Part shown: in pieces, positions 4,841-6,365 of the stretch
How positions within the stretch are numbered: the first letter of the stretch is position 1
Layout of the letters: every line of letters begins with the position of its first letter
NCBI GenBank assembly: GCA_964633825.1
Contig: CAZWHE010000194.1
Span: 1-6,365 of the forward strand
Direction: 5' to 3'
From: CAZWHE01 sp964633825
GTDB taxonomy: Bacteria > Planctomycetota > B15-G4 > CAYZWU01
DNA: 6,365 nt
Notes under the pieces: model-generated
The model's input: only the letters and a program-made list of their open reading frames with translations
Databases searched by the model: none
What the model was told of the DNA's origin: nothing
Made by a program: the position numbers and the translations under genes

Positions 4841-6365
4841 TTACTGAACCGATGTGGCGACCACGTTCGTTGTCTGCCCGTACTGAGCGCCCTGAAACCA
4901 GACGCTCAGACCCGCGGCGCCGCCCGGTATCGGCGCGATCCATGTCACCGAGCCGCTGCCGTCCGTGTGGGTGGGGCCGAAGGCTTTTTTGGGGTTGGCC
5001 AGGTCGATGGTCACGTTCAGCTGGGGAATCCAGACACTGCCCGTGCCGTGCCGGCTGTAGATAAGATATGTGTCGGTATAAGCCTGCCCGCCCGTGATCG
5101 AGAACGTTCCGTTCTGACCGGCAAGGAGCGGATCAGGGGAGACGGCCAGGGAGAAGGAGTTCGATTCGGGGAGAACGTAATCGGCAATAACCGGCCTGTG
5201 GTCTGAGGCGTATGCGCTGGCCTGGGTCGGGCTCGGGAAGTTATCCACTTCGGGCGGCATCTGTATCGTGTTGAGATAGGAAGAATAGAAAATAAAAGCA
5301 AGCTGCTGAACGGCGATGCTGTCCTGCCTGGCCAGATAATCGAGCTTGGAGCTCGATCCATAGGTTCCTCTCGTTCCCGAAATCGGCTCCACGGCGCTGT
5401 CGAAAATGCTGTCCGAACGGTCCCGGTCGGTTCCATCGTTTCCCGAGCTTTGATAATACTCGGCCCGGACCATCCAGAGGGCGGGACCGTCCCTGCCGTT
5501 CGTGTCCTCATCTTCGTTGATGTCCCCGCCCCAGATGAGGGGTGTATCGGCATCGAGGATCGAGGCGGCGGGTGGGTTGTCGTTGATCTTGTTGTTTGGG
5601 TCGGGGATTCCCGTTCCGGCGCCGTTGAACCAGTAGTCGATCACATAAGCCACATTCTGGGCGGCTTCGAGGCGCCGTGCCTTGTCGGAGCTCGAGCTTC
5701 CGGCCTTGAGGTGGCAGTTGCCGATCACGAGATCCCCCAGGTAATCCTGATCAGGCAGGTCGAGCTCGGCAAGCTGAAAGCCGCGGATTTCACCGTCTCC
5801 TCCCGGCGCGTACTGATGAGGGTTCACATAGGGAATGTCGCTCATGCTGCTTCTCGTGTCCCCGTTGAGATCGGTGAAGGGATAGCGGCTGGCAATGGCG
5901 TTCCTGTTGAATCCATCGGTCTCGCTGCTCACGAAAACATAAGGGAGGGTGTAGCCGGGAGCGTACTTTTGAACATACGCCGTAACCGGAATATTGCCGT
6001 TGAAGGGATCGTTGCCGCCGTCGAAAAAAAGACCGAGAGTCGCCGCCACAGCCGAGACCGAATCGGCATACGATCCGGTTCCGTTTCCGTCGTTGTCTCC
6101 CGTTTCCTGGAGGATCAGCACATCGGGCTTCAAGGCGGCCACGATAACGACCAGGGCGGTCCAGTTGTTCATCCCTTCCTGCTTGTCGTTCGTCGAGCAG
6201 ATCCCGTCGCTCACGTTCCACGTCATGACGCGCACGTGCTTCGGATCGTTTTTATCCCACTCGCCTTGTTGGGGGTCCCATCCCGCCCGGGCGAGCCGGT
6301 TGAAGCCGCATATAACGAGAAAGAACACAACGAGATAGAGAATGCCGTGCTTTTTTCCAAGAAAC
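4841..6365 (-). CDS. Exported endonuclease/exonuclease/phosphatase (EEP) family enzyme, N-terminus cut by window edge
   Basis: The frame is open to the right edge. A GTG at 6326-6328 is possible, but the same frame continues upstream as GKKHGILYLVVFFLVICGF, a typical signal-peptide n-region and core, so the true start lies beyond 6365. Numbering residues from that GTG, the EEP (DNase I / exonuclease III-like) metal-dependent phosphodiesterase set is complete: TWN (36-38), QET with metal ligand E75, RN (142-143), CHLK with H206, GGDIN with D269 and N271, KLD with D330, and SDHRP with D376-H377. The family hydrolyses phosphodiester or phosphate-ester bonds in nucleic acids, inositol phosphates or lipids; the substrate cannot be told. 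Export suggests extracellular DNA or phosphoester degradation. Residues about 389-495 form an extra C-terminal beta-sandwich absent from minimal EEP enzymes. The stop is TAA at 4841-4843. The next gene starts 135 bp downstream. Confidence 0.92.
   Translation of the reverse strand, partial: FLGKKHGILYLVVFFLVICGFNRLARAGWDPQQGEWDKNDPKHVRVMTWNVSDGICSTNDKQEGMNNWTALVVIVAALKPDVLILQETGDNDGNGTGSYADSVSAVAATLGLFFDGGNDPFNGNIPVTAYVQKYAPGYTLPYVFVSSETDGFNRNAIASRYPFTDLNGDTRSSMSDIPYVNPHQYAPGGDGEIRGFQLAELDLPDQDYLGDLVIGNCHLKAGSSSSDKARRLEAAQNVAYVIDYWFNGAGTGIPDPNNKINDNPPAASILDADTPLIWGGDINEDEDTNGRDGPALWMVRAEYYQSSGNDGTDRDRSDSIFDSAVEPISGTRGTYGSSSKLDYLARQDSIAVQQLAFIFYSSYLNTIQMPPEVDNFPSPTQASAYASDHRPVIADYVLPESNSFSLAVSPDPLLAGQNGTFSITGGQAYTDTYLIYSRHGTGSVWIPQLNVTIDLANPKKAFGPTHTDGSGSVTWIAPIPGGAAGLSVWFQGAQYGQTTNVVATSVQ
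4844..5164 (-). other. C-terminal beta-sandwich module of the EEP enzyme
   Basis: This encodes residues 389-495 (numbered from the GTG at 6328): LLAGQNGTFSITGG, DTYLIYSRHGTGS, HTDGSGSVTWIAPIP, AAGLSVWFQGAQYGQ, ending NVVATSV. The order of elements parallels the C-terminus of the double-propeller protein: G-T-[IF]-[TS]-[FI]-S, Y-[IL]-[LI], DGSG, a hydrophobic strand, a Gln-containing strand, N-V. Identity is low but the DGSG turn and end pattern are shared. Confidence 0.55.

Overview
The window looks like GC-rich DNA (roughly 60% by eye, not counted) from a bacterium that secretes large multi-domain proteins. Strong AAGGAG ribosome binding sites, type I signal peptides, a dockerin-like calcium loop and c-type haem motifs suggest a Gram-negative, possibly environmental or uncultivated lineage. 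The dockerin-like sequence and one of the C-terminal beta-sandwich types resemble proteins I associate with Planctomycetota, Acidobacteriota and similar phyla. The taxon cannot be fixed from this sequence.

Layout. Positions 1-254 (+) hold the last 83 codons of an S9 (prolyl oligopeptidase / dipeptidyl peptidase IV type) serine peptidase. Five bases later, convergent to it, ends a 1130-residue secreted protein (260-3652, -). It joins a seven-repeat beta-propeller, a dockerin-like calcium loop, a charged helix, a second propeller-like domain of the 'WGDY' secreted family and a C-terminal beta-sandwich. A 204-bp intergenic gap (3653-3856) carries an AT-rich promoter candidate and ribosome binding site for that gene. 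Next comes a secreted di-haem cytochrome c with two beta-sandwich domains (3857-4705, -). A 135-bp gap (4706-4840) holds its ribosome binding site and a nested inverted repeat. The rest (4841 to the right edge, -) is a secreted endonuclease/exonuclease/phosphatase (EEP) family enzyme that keeps the full catalytic set. Its N-terminus runs off the window.

How the genes relate. The three minus-strand genes point the same way and all encode exported proteins. The gaps of 135 and 205 bp and the separate ribosome binding sites do not prove an operon. The propeller protein and the EEP enzyme end in what look like distantly related C-terminal beta-sandwich modules, suggesting a shared surface or matrix destination. 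I see no mobile elements, RNA genes, CRISPR or phage features. No complete new system is evident. The most unusual items are the fused double-propeller architecture, the C-terminal module shared between unrelated proteins, and the haem/beta-sandwich protein.
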